DNA of 64,000 bases from Guyanagaster necrorhizus. Lineage: Eukaryota; Basidiomycota; Agaricomycetes; Agaricales; Physalacriaceae. This document shows, piece after piece, positions 35,736 through 46,020 of the stretch (position 1 is its first letter; every line of letters begins with the position of its first letter). The notes under the pieces are model-generated. The model did no database searches, had not been told where the DNA came from, and saw only the letters and a program-made list of their open reading frames with translations. The position numbers and the translations under genes are program-made. Where the stretch lies: the NCBI RefSeq assembly GCF_019112545.1, contig NW_025064880.1, forward strand, positions 2,288,834-2,352,833, read 5' to 3'.

Positions 35736-35796
35736 TCCACGATGCCAAAGTCCCAGAAAACCAATCAAAAAGAAAGGATTAAAAAAAACCCTTCCA

Positions 35797-37552
35797 TTAC
35801 CGCCGATCTTTAGAAGGCGAGCTTTCTCCACGTTCGGAAACCTCGCCGCCGACACTGAGACCATTCAACACCAAGGTGAGGTCACCCAGGACCCCATTAA
35901 TACCGTTAGCGTTCCGTGAGCCCGATACACTGTGGCCAGCCTTCCACTTGCTACCCATGCATTTACCCATCTGCTCCAAAATAGAATTGTACATCGTCCT
36001 GTTGAACCCGACGCACTGCAACCCAATACATGCAACTTTGAGAGCACCAGCGGCGTATAGTTGAGACGTCTCGTAGACGTTCTGCGGCGAGATGTTCTTG
36101 CGGCCGGCAATCGTTTCCTTGATGATAGCTTGTACTGTCTGCAGAAGAAATGAATCAGAAAGGACATTTGTATCAGTGTGGAAGGGGACGTACTCCCTTG
36201 GATAATGCTTCCCATTCTTTCGTTGTGAGGTCATCGAGTCGAAATGCTTTGTATACACCGGCGTAGTACCATGTACCATCCTTGTTGAAGAAGCACTCTA
36301 CGCCAAAGGATGAGATAATGAATACAGCGACGTAAGTTGAACTCACCAGTAGGTTTGTTCATCCTCGCAAGAACATCAACTGATGACCACCGATGCGCAG
36401 TACCTATCCGAGGATTCGTATTACATTTGAAAGCTGGAGTCAAGAAATAGCCATGTTCCTCGCGTTCCGGACACCATGTAGTGGTGAGTTGTTGCAAAAG
36501 GCGGTAGTCTGTTAACCTATTGCGTGTTTCAGGAAGATAAAATGGGCATATATGGCAACGACAACGCACGAACTGCGCAAAGCCTACAAACGGGGCTCAG
36601 CCACTGATCCACGTCCATTAAAAAAACACGAACCCCAGATGTGTTACCGAGAAATTCGTGCAGGGACAAATTTTGAGGCAAAAGAATCGGTTTCAGCGTA
36701 TCATCTGGTGGATCTTGGGGGAGAGGCATTGCAGCGAGGAGCTTGTTTCTCTGTTCGATGGTCTCCTCTGCTTCAACGGTCTGTGGAACGGTGTGTGTCA
36801 TCTGCAATACCGATAAGCATCTGATGACAAGGGGAATAACACCGAACTGACCTTGTAATCAAAGTCATTATCGATAGGTCTAATATTGTGACTTTCGGAG
36901 GATATCGATGTTTGCAATGAACATTGTAAGGCTATGGGAGGCGTATCGTGCGCAATTCGGAGAGGAATCATTCCGGAAATTTGATTGCCCGACTGTTCCT
37001 TAGTCTGTGGAATCCATCAGCCCTATTACGTGTCAAGATAAGAAGATGACGAACCTTACAAGCGCCGTCATCGTACCGAGGAGGAGGCTCAGTAGAAACG
37101 GCCGTCTGTGCACTCTGTTTCTTTATTACGCGTATCTCTTCTCTCATCATCTTGACAAGACTGTCGAGGGCACTCTCCTTCTTCGGCAGGTTTACCTCCG
37201 TAACGCCTATGTTTCGGAGAGCATAAGACGTGCATTCTTTGAAGAAATCGGGGCTGACGCTGTCTTGAAGGTGATCTATAATGGCAGCTTTCTGTCCAAG
37301 AGACGTATAGGCCTCTGACAATCGTTGTACTGCCATGTCGCGAGCTTTCACGGCTTGCTTAACCTTCATCCGTTCTGTCGATAATTCGATGACCATGTCG
37401 ACAACCTTGAAGGGATCCTGAAGATACGGTAAACTCGAAGACGAGTTGGCAAAATAACGCGCATATATGCTACTTACCGCTGCCTTTAAAATCTCCAATT
37501 CCTGTCTAGCCTGAGCCAGTTCATTGGCAAGCGTACCATCGGAGGCCATCAT
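35797..37552 (-). CDS. Uncharacterised coiled-coil protein with conserved C-terminal domain (DUF6697-like), 475 residues
   Basis: Seven exons: 37552-37478, 37417-37055, 37004-36852, 36801-36648, 36583-36347, 36297-36194, 36138-35797 (1428 bases, one frame). Residues about 1-60 and 75-150 are helical/coiled coil (ANELAQARQELEILKAA; KARDMAVQRLSEAYTSLGQK). The C-terminal half holds a compact conserved-looking domain with GTAHRWSSVDVLARMNKPTE, KDGTWYYAGVYKAFRLDDLT, KEWEAL and ETSQLYAAGALKVACIGLQC. From memory this matches a domain family restricted to Agaricomycetes and known only as a DUF. The two Trp/Tyr-rich motifs suggest a folded pocket, but no catalytic motif is recognised. A Ser-rich tail follows. 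Confidence 0.8.
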
Positions 37553-37890
37553 CAAGAATCTGAGCCAAAAGATTAGAAATCGGAGAAGAAGATAAAATCG
37601 TAGGCGGGCTGCAGTTACTTATATGTTTGCATGCAAAAGAAAATGAGAAGTGAGAAGAAACCAAGGAAAGACCGTTGTGGGAAAGTCGGGAATCGGGAAT
37701 CGGGAGTCGGGACGCTTCCTGTAAATTTTTGGGGCTCCAGAAGGCAAACTTTTTGTCTGAAATAAGTATATTTTAGGCCTCGAGTACGACAGCTCAGTCA
37801 AGGGTAGAATTTTCAAAGAACGAAGGCCAGCAAAAAAATTTCGCAACGGATGGCGACTGACTGATATCTCCACCAAACGTCGACGAGTAC

Positions 37891-38205
37891 AAGTCACAGC
37901 TCATCTCTCTTGGATCTCTGCCTCAGCGACTGAACATCAACTCGATGAACACCCTGAGCGGCCTTTAATGACGCCAACACTTCCTCGCCCCGCTGTGCCC
38001 ATTCCTGCTTCGGCACACTCAGCAACTGCACGTCATCCAGCGAGCCTACTTGACCCACAAGAGTGATCAAAGGATGAATGGTCGCGAGAGCTTCCGGAGA
38101 TTGGTTGTAAGGAGAATTAGGCGCGAGAGTGACCGTCAGATACGTGTATGTTTCGTAGTTCTGTTCCATGGCGGTAGGAGCAGAGAAGCTGCATCCATGC
38201 CGCAT
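37891..38205 (-). CDS. Small conserved-looking protein of unknown function, about 90-103 residues
   Basis: Single-exon frame with ATG at 38205 or at 38169 (MEQNYETYTYLTVTLAPNSP...). The second fits a compact protein. The sequence is acidic to neutral with a helical second half (KQEWAQRGEEVLASLKAAQG) and ends VDVQSLRQRSKRDEL. No signal peptide or membrane helix, so the RDEL end is unlikely to be an ER-retention signal. A fragment of a paralogue lies at 22685-22830 with mainly synonymous differences in the shared tail, which supports coding. It is head-to-head with the IPK2 gene, 77 bases between start codons (or 113 from the inner ATG). Confidence 0.65.
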
Positions 38206-38282
38206 CCGTCGCTTAATAATAGGGCAATTGCCGAGGATGGTTCTGCCGAATATCGATCGATGCTTAGTTCGGCACGACCATC

Positions 38283-39349
38283 ATGTCTTCATCCATTAGT
38301 ACCATCCCGCTAGCATCTCAAGTCGGCGGACATGCTGGAGTTCTCACAAGTGAAGATGGATCGCTCCTGATTAAACCTGCTTCACCACCAGAACATCAGT
38401 TCTACCAATCCCTCAATACCAATCCCGCATTTGATGCGCTCCGACCGTTCGTCCCAAAGTTTCTTGGCACCCTCAAACTCGAAGGTCAGGTCGACGAAAC
38501 AAACCAGGGTTTGGATCCAGGAAGTGGAATTGCCGTAAAGCAGCTCCCCGAAGCGCACCAGAAAGATGAGTGGTCATCAATGTCTCACGGTCATGTATAT
38601 TTATCGTTCTTTACTTTGAATACAGTTCCTTGTCCTAGAGAACTTGTTGCATCATTTCATTAGACCAAATATCCTAGACATCAAGCTCGGGACTGTATTG
38701 TATGATGAAGACTCGTCAGCCGAGAAAGTTGCTAGGATGGAGAAGACTGCTAGAAATACGACATCCTTGGAGACAGGCGTGCGACTAACGGGTTTCCAAG
38801 TCAGTTCTTTATTCTTCACCAAAAAGTCTTCCCCTCATTGGATCCCCTCAGGTATATGACAACGCTACCAATGAAGCCGTTAACACGCCCAAATCCTATG
38901 GTAAATCCATCAAGCCGTCCGATCTCTCTGAGGGCATCGCACGTTTCTTCCCCGCTCTCTCTGTCTACAACACACAAGGTCTACCCCCAAAGCTTCTCGT
39001 ACCCGTGCTCAAAGGGCTTCGTGAGGACATCGCAGAGATACGTGAGGCGTTTGCTAGTGTCGATTTGAGGATGGTCGGCGGTAGCCTGCTCATTGTTTAC
39101 GAGGGTGATTTGGCCAAGGCAGAGGACGGGGCGAAATGGATGTTGGAGGAAGAAGATGAGGAAGGTGAAGACGATGACGACGATGACGATGAGAAGCTCA
39201 AGCGAGGACCTCCATATACCGTCAAATTGATTGATTTCGCTCATACCAGGTTTGTACCAGGGCAAGGGCCTGATGAGGGCGTGTTGAAAGGCTTTGACAC
39301 GGTTCAGAGTCTGTTGGATGGAAGGCTGAAGGAAGTAGAGTCAGCGTGA
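38283..39349 (+). CDS. IPK2: Inositol polyphosphate multikinase (IPK2/ARG82 type), 327 residues
   Basis: Exons 38283-38594, 38626-38799, 38852-39349, all in phase 0. The inositol-polyphosphate-kinase signature PxxxDxKxG is present as PNILDIKLGTVLYDE (about residue 118), preceded by LVLENLLHHF. The N-terminal glycine-containing region is SQVGGHAGVLTSEDGSLLIKP. The C-terminal catalytic strands are LRMVGGSLLIVYEGD and VKLIDFAHTRF (the D of the DFG-like metal site). An acidic insert (EEEDEEGEDDDDDDDE) lies between them, as in many fungal homologues. The family converts Ins(1,4,5)P3 to InsP4/InsP5 in the nucleus and feeds InsP6/pyrophosphate synthesis. Intron 1 is unusually short (31 bases), the weakest point of the model. 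Confidence 0.9.
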
Positions 39350-39950
39350 GACGGCAATTCCCGTACAAATTTTACTTACTAGTGACAATACATGGATTTC
39401 AGCAGTCATAGAAAGTATTTCTTCGAAGCGGTACGAAAGTTGCAGCAATCGCTATGAATCAGAATCGAAGGGGTTGCTGTAGCTTTTTACTGCTTATGGG
39501 CTTAATGCTTGCTGCAAGCCGCTTAAGAAGTCTGATGCATTCGATATTGTAAAATTGTTACTAAATTTCGAAACTATCAAAAAAAGTCTATGAGAGGCAC
39601 GGTCCGTAGCGCGAACTGACGACTTGCCCTGATCTCCTGCGACTAACTCGGCTAGTCCTGCTGGTTGCGGAATTGCTTCCCTAGCCAATCAAGGACTGAT
39701 TATTCCAAGCCCAGACCACCCTTTACAGAGCGAGAAACTGTGGACACCAAGTTTTCTGGAGGGGACAGTCTTGAACCAGCGCACAAGCGGATTGCTTCGC
39801 TGATATAAACCACTCACATCCCGAGTTTTAGGGCCGTTACAGCCACTGCACCATTGTACCATTGCATTATTCTTACTGTCCTTAAAATCATTCCAGTCCA
39901 TTGGCCTCATCTGCCCAATTCCAAGACTCGCTCCCTTACGGTGAACGACC
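39350..39950. other. Intergenic region between IPK2 and CDC73
   Basis: 600 bases with no supported gene. The minus-strand frame at 39689-40015 overlaps CDC73 exon 1 in antisense and has no domain. It should hold the IPK2 3' end and the CDC73 promoter. Confidence 0.4.
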
Positions 39951-41588
39951 ATGACCACGACGCTGGAACCAGCACTCACCCTTCGGCAAGCTATCAAGGC
40001 GAAACAGAACATCACCTACACGAACAATGATGGACCTTGTTTATCCTTATCATCTGCAACACACCTGGTCATTCCCCCGCATACCTTTGCAAAGTCGGCG
40101 CCTACTCGTTTTCGCAAGGTCGACGTGACCACTGCGACAGGCCCTCAGGACTTTTACACTCTCGACGCACTCTATCTTGCATGGTCTCTCCAACATGCGT
40201 CTGCCGCCGACTACACGAGACAGGCACGAGAGAACGGGCTAAACATCGGTTTCGTGAGCGTTGCCGCAAGGAAGAAGGTGGTAGATTGGCTGGAGGGCAA
40301 GGGCTTTGAGTCGGACATGATTGTGCCTGCTGCAGGTGGGTTCTTGGTATTTAACTTCCCCCACAGACTATCAACTTTTCTGTCGTATAGGCGAAACGAC
40401 TACGCCGCCAGGCACACCACCACCACGCTCGAGTAAACTAGCTCCTTCGTCGTCGCCGGGCAAACCAAAGACGCTAGATACACCTTCATCGTCAAACAAG
40501 CGACGTTATGTTGCTGATCCGCACGACCTAGAAGTTGTCAAGAAAATCAAGCAGAACGAGATTGAACTTCGAGACCGAAGTTCTGTCCTGCGGGGGACAA
40601 AACCTAACGTACGGTGCTGCACATAATCTCTCTCTTGACACTTCCCCGATCCTCTGCAGAACTTCTCTTCCATAAAGACGGCCTATGCGGAGAAACTGAA
40701 GAAAATGCGGGAAGCCAGCAAGCCTGGCGCACCAGTGTCTACTCCAGCACCGACACCGGATCTTAAAATGCAAGCACGAAAAGCTCGTACGTGATCTTTA
40801 TATTGCCTATTGTACTGAATCCATATTTTTGACCCTAGGAAACAACTTCCCGATTATTATGATATCCTCTTCGCCTACAGCACTCGTCACAATGCACAAC
40901 GTCAAGCGCTTCTTGCAAGAATCTGTGTACGTATCCTTGCCATGCTCCGACTCCGAAACCCATCATTCTTCTCAGCTTTGAGACCTCTCAAGCCGCTCGC
41001 GAGCGCGCCAAGGCTGAAGGAAATACGAAACCTGACGATCTCATTCCCATTTACCGCAAGTTGACTCACATCGACCCCAGTGGAAGGGAGACGTCGACAC
41101 ACGCTAGGTATCTTCGTTTTTTTTACGGCATTAGCAGTTGCTTATATCGAGATGCAGATATCTGGTAGTCGATTCCGTTGAAGCGCTATCGAAATTCGGG
41201 GCCGACGCGTGGGACCGCGTCGTATGCGTCATGACTACAGGTCAAGCCTGGCAATTCAAGCCCTATCGATGGAATGAACCGACAGTTCTCTTCCACCATG
41301 GTGCGTTTCGTGTTCTCAGCTGGCTTTTGGATCCACTGAGGCTTATGATAACAGTCAAGGGCTTTTACGTGTCATGGGCTAATGATCCGCCAAATAACAG
41401 GATCAAGGATTGGAACGTGACTGAGTTGAAGGTCAGCCTTGTTTGCCGCGAAGACTATCGTAAGGTACTTATCACCTCGGCAGATTGATCAGAATCGGCG
41501 GCACATTGACAAATCTGTGGTTGCGCACTTTTGGAAAATCCTGGATACATGGACAATGGCAAACAAGCCTTGGCTGATGAAAGGGTAG
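39951..41588 (+). CDS. CDC73: CDC73/parafibromin, Paf1 complex subunit, 424 residues
   Basis: Eight exons: 39951-40335, 40391-40608, 40660-40786, 40839-40926, 40976-41107, 41158-41300, 41355-41431, 41484-41588 (1275 bases, one frame). The N-terminal part (LRQAIKAKQNITYT..., FYTLDALYLAWSLQHASAADY) and basic linker (NKRRYVADPHDLEVVKKIK) precede the conserved C-terminal Ras-like domain. That domain includes NNFPIIMISSSPTALVTMHN, YLVVDSVEAL, DRVVCVMTTGQAWQFKPYRW, VKGFYVSW and NRRHIDKSVVAHFWKILD. CDC73 works in the nucleus with Paf1, Ctr9, Leo1 and Rtf1 on elongating RNA polymerase II and recruits through its C-domain. Length and order fit fungal homologues. The WKILD..M end is intact. Confidence 0.95.
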
Positions 41589-41732
41589 TATAATCTTATG
41601 TCACTTCCATCTCTCGACGTTCCCGTATCTTTGTTGTATTTGACATTGACGTCCGAACTTGTGTAATGAACGCTCATATAGCCGCCATGCTTAACCATTG
41701 CACGATTGTAAGAAAGTGTTTGCTCACTATTC

Positions 41733-43021
41733 CTACCAGGGCGTATAACTCCTAACGACACCATCATCGGCTGCAGTCCAGATGTCCCCAGTATCGGTGA
41801 CGCGAATGTGTCTCACTGCGTCGCAATCTGTACCGACTATTTCCGCCTCAACGCGAACCGCATCTCCTTGCAGAGAAGCAACGTACGGCAGCCCGTCTTC
41901 CGCCCCCATGACCACATCTGTCGGAGAAAGAAAAGCCAGATCCTCAACTGCAGCTTCGTTTCTGGCAAACTGGACCACGGGTCCTTGAACGAGAGAGCGG
42001 ATATCATAAATGCATACCATCCCTCTAGAGGATCCCGTTGCCAATTGGGTGTTACTAACAGCAATGGAGAGAAGAGAGCTAGCAGAAGAGGAAGAACGGG
42101 AAATTGAAGATGATCCGGGTGAGGCCCGCAAGTCAATCGAGGAGAACGATCCGTCTTGTAGTGCAGCATATATCGGCTCGGAAGAATCTAATGCGAGATA
42201 CGAGGGCGTGATTTTGTTGATACCACTCGCAGTCGGAAACATGGAGGTCTGTGTGCCGGAAGGGACGTCCCAGAGCCGAAGGGTGCCGTCGAGGGCGGCA
42301 GAGAGGATCGAGCGGCCGGGACCGATGATGGCGGTTGCCGTGACGCGCCGAGTGTGGGCGCGAAGGGTGCGGGCCGGGTCTGGGGATGATGTAATCGCAT
42401 CGCTGTCGGCAGGAAGGATTTGGACGGAGAAGTCGGAAGATGCGCTGAGAAGGACGCGGGAAGATGGGAAGAATTGGAGTGAAGTAAGCGTCGATTTGTG
42501 ACTTCGGTAGAAAGCTGTGGGGGTGTTGTGGGCCGGTGATGCCCTAAAAAGTTGGGCAGAGCCGTCGAGGAATCCACATGCAAACTGGGAGCGGTTGGGG
42601 GACAGTGCGAATGCGGTAATTCGATGTGGAAGCGTCGTGTAAGAATGGGTCGGAAGTAGAGCTTTCGTAGGGGAAACACCTAATTCGGGACATGATATTT
42701 TATATTTCTGGAATGCGAACTTTGATCAAAACGAAAAGAATATATGAGTTATATTATAATACGCACACGACCCCCACCTGCCAGCTCGACCCTAATGTTG
42801 CCTTCTTTGGTGTGAAACTGGACAAGATCGCGATCAATGTCATCCAGAACTACAGAAACTTTTCCATGCACTGAGGGGGACGCCTTTTTGTAGCAAGATA
42901 TCCAGATGTCTTCCGAAGGAATGATACCGGAGTGGACGTCGCCAATCACTTCAGAGAAAGTGGGCTGGATAGTTGCAATCGGAAGTATAACAGACGATTT
43001 CGTAGCAGTAGACTCTGGCAT
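41733..43021 (-). CDS. WD40 protein, PAAF1/Rpn14-like proteasome assembly factor, 409 residues
   Basis: Exons 43021-42767 and 42707-41733 give 1230 bases in one frame, with the junction in phase 0 (GGGR|KYKIS). The N-terminal exon (MPESTATKSSVIL...) holds a β-rich segment (VHGKVSVVLDDIDRDLVQF). The second carries WD40 repeats: FALSPNRSQFACGFLDGSAQLF, LTSLQFFPSSRVLLSASSDF, RTLRAHTRRVTATAIIG then ALDGTLRLWDVPSGTQ, GMVCIYDIRS, DLAFLSPTDVVMGAEDG, IWTAADDGVVRSY. Layout and the AHTRRVTAT..GR.ILSAALDGT..LWD repeat fit the PAAF1/Rpn14 family, which chaperones assembly of the proteasome 19S base by binding Rpt6. No ATG opens exon 2, supporting the two-exon model. Other WD40 families cannot be excluded. 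Confidence 0.8.
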
Positions 43022-43124
43022 CTTGATGAATAAAGTATTGCTGCAAGCAGATCGATGAGGTAAGTGTTCGAGGAGGTGATTGCCAAACATAGTGCATGTG
43101 CCTTATTCTAGATCGCTGAAATTC

Positions 43125-44335
43125 CACTTCATACATTTTCACCCATGTGCGGCTGCCGATTTGGTATCTACCCGGTCGCTCGACGTCCAGGAACGGGACG
43201 AAGATGAATACGAAGACCATTCGGAAGGCGCTGAAAACGACTCTGATGACTACTCAGAGGATGGCCGGAAGGCACCAAAATCTCACCAAGGTTTAAACGG
43301 GCTGTCTGTCGGCTCATCGAGACCCAGCTGCCAGCGTCCTACTTTGCCTAAAGCCGGTGCTCGGCATCCGGATTACGTGCTAAGCAAGGGTGGGGTTGCA
43401 CAGATGAAAATCCGGAAGGACTTGCATATATCTCCAGGATATGGAAGGACAATTTTTGGCGTCCTTCAGTGGGCCTGAGAGAGCTGATCCAAAATGTGAT
43501 GGTGCCTTGGCCGCTCTCGGGGCCAAGCCTGGTTGTGCGGCATGTACCCCGAAGGACATCGAAGCTCGTCCCATCTTTCCGTCGACCGGTGACTGGGTGA
43601 CCTTTCCGCTGAAGCTTCATCAGGTTCCTCCAGGTCACCAGATTTCCATTGGAGTGTCTCAGATTTGAAGACTTCCTGTTTCATCGGCCTGCATTTGACG
43701 TATTGGAAACTGATCTCAGCGGAAGGCACAGGGTAGGCACCGTTCTACTTGATAAGCGATTACGACATCGCATCTTCGTATGTAGTTTCTTTCGTCTTCG
43801 CTCTGCAGGCGTTAAATCTTCCTTCTGTAGGTAAAAGGCGTGTTTGTAACAATTCGACCCGGTCGCACGGTCGGTCTGCACTATAGTATCGACATCTAGA
43901 AAGACGTAGAAATCAGCAGAGATCGTGTTGGGTTACGGGACAAAGATAAATGTTCTGATGCTGCGTTCAACATCGGGAGATCGCTTTTCGAATGCTCAGA
44001 GCGTTGCTCGGCAGCTCTACATTGACCTGTTGATCCAGCATCATCCCTGTATGGAGACTCGCTATGTAGCGAAGCAGCTCGAAAGGCAGACGCGCATCTC
44101 CTTTTCGACCAACTTCAAAAAGATAAGGGGGATGAAGTTTTTTTTTTTTTTACCGCACTAAGTATGCTGGAGAATCCGTTCGTATCATCGTCAAATACTA
44201 TAACGGAGACACTCCTCAGCTCAAGTATACCGCACACCTGATAAAGGCTTTTTTGGGTTTGGATCCGGATATAAAACCTTCCAGGACTGTCTTCATTTTA
44301 AATCTGCTTCGGCTGATATAGACGTCGAGATTGCT
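43125..44335 (+). pseudogene. Decayed GHKL/HATPase-like gene fragments upstream of the DNA methyltransferase remnant
   Basis: No single frame persists, but pieces in different frames look like one ATPase. They are FWRPSVGLRELIQNVM (about 43450-43501; resembles the N-box helix of GHKL ATPases such as MORC/Hsp90) and RFEDFLFHRPAFDV with GTVLLDKRLRHRIF|VKGVFV (43655-43850, joined across a GT-AG gap). SRDRVGLRDKD (about 43915) follows. An acidic N-terminal leader (ERDEDEYEDHSEGAENDSDD) precedes them. At least three frame changes and stops (43476, 43668, about 43897) separate the pieces, and the middle of a normal ATPase domain is missing. Divergently placed from the WD40 gene, 100 bases away. The assignment to GHKL ATPases is from motif memory only. 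Confidence 0.45.
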
Positions 44336-46020
44336 GTGGATGACGGCAAGGTACTCCTTCACGACCTGACACTATCCTCTGTCTTCATCCATTGCAAACC
44401 TCAATTTACCATGTGTTATCGACACTTGCGCACAGCCGATTCTTTGGAAGGGATGGAACTCGATGACGACAATACCCACTTTGAAGAACAGAATGAGAAG
44501 GAATCGCTGGGGGACGAACAGGAGTCAGAAGCGAAACGTTTTTGGCCAGACGATCCCTCCGCTTCTGTTTGCGACTGCTCCTCACTCTACGTGCTTCATT
44601 TGATGACCCAGGAGCTTGAAAACGTATCCCCCATGCGTAAGACGGAGATGGAAATGGAGCGCCAGCTTTCTCTGCGATCTTTGCCGCGGAACCTTACTTT
44701 TGAGACGACCAAACCTAGTCATTACGCAGGAGACGATGCGCCGTTCAAGATGACGTTGTTTTGGTCAACTGATGATGATATATCTGGGTTCAGGGTCTTC
44801 ATCTGCTCCGATGTCTATAAGGATGCGGAACCTCTTTTGATGAAATCTAAACCGTGCCATGAATTCGATTTGGAACTGGTGAGCAAGAATGAGAATAAAA
44901 CACAGGCTACTGATGCGCCGATGATTCCTGCTGAATCGCGCGCTGACGGTTCTGGTATGGTTTTTTTAGTAGGCCCTCAACTTACGTTGACGATCAAGAG
45001 TAGAACACGCGTTGGAATTCGACTTATTCTCAAACTCTGATAAAATCGTTTTCAACGATCATATTCCAAATGGCAAGAAGTACGTCGCTCAAGTGTGTTG
45101 GAACAAGGATCGCGCTTTGTATAGCTTACTCTTGTCGTTTGCCGTACCACCTTCCCCTTCCTCCTCGGCCTCTTTGAAGATCGAATCTCAAGCGCAAAAA
45201 GTGACTGTCGAATGGGGTACATCACTAGAGTCAGGAGCCGACTCATGGATAGTCGTTCTTAAATGGAAAGACCGTGAAATTCTTCAAAAAGTAGACGCCC
45301 CGAAAGTCGAAGCCTTGTTAGACGAAGAATTAGGCGATGATTAATTGCTGGTGGTCGAGGTGTATGCCAAGTCGTCTGCATGTGGCTTGACCAGCACCAA
45401 TTTCGCATCAAAGGACATTCAACATGAACCTCTGCCCGCTCCGGTCCTAGTCACTTCTTCTAGCCATATCTCATCAGTTACAGCCGTGTCATCGTCATCG
45501 TCTCTGCTAGCGTCACACACATATCCGACATCTGTCGTCGAACAGACCCTGTCTAGGACGCTCAAGGAAACCTACTGTTCCAGAACATCCACACCCTGCC
45601 CCAATCAACCTTTGTCATCTGCCGATTCAACTGTATCGACGTCCGCTTCGACTTCAAGTAGAGACACTCCATCTCAGTCCAATCTTAGTACAAGTACAAG
45701 GATCCCTAGTCCAGGGCTAGAGTATGTCGACCGTTTCGATGGCTTTGGAAGTTGTGACAATGATGACGGCCCTGCAATTGTAGCGGTCAGGCCCGATCAT
45801 CAGTTACGAGTTCCGCGAGTATATAAACGGCTTGCAAGCCTAGATCACCAAGCCAACTACGGATACGATGAAATGCCTGTCGATATCCAGGCCAATTTCA
45901 TGACAGAACGTATTCAAGACAAGTTCGTCGCAAAGGCAGCCTGGACGGCAAATACTGTCTTCTTTCCTTCTGTACGCACTTCCCTGACCATGCTTTTAGG
46001 ACTCTGATAACTTACCGACG
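44336..46020 (+). pseudogene. Middle part of the HATPase-like/methyltransferase locus, domain unknown, interrupted
   Basis: Fairly long open stretches: 44336-45040 (acidic, then β-strand rich), then a frame change at about 45012-45040 into 45012-45344, which ends at an in-frame TAA (45342-45344). The same frame continues to 46007, where it reaches Ser/Thr-rich sequence and DNHQANYGYDEMPVDIQANF. I recognise no domain; the segment VTVEWGTSLESGADSWIVVL looks like an immunoglobulin/fibronectin-type strand pattern. It could be the N-terminal part of the methyltransferase, the C-terminal part of the ATPase, or a linker of one fused gene. Confidence 0.5.

Noticed and set aside
37894..37905. C-terminal RDEL of the small protein as ER-retention signal
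   Set aside because: No signal peptide or transmembrane helix, so the protein should not enter the ER.
44139..44151. Run of T at 44139-44151 as RNA polymerase III terminator
   Set aside because: No tRNA or other Pol III gene upstream; likely a simple T tract inside the decayed locus.
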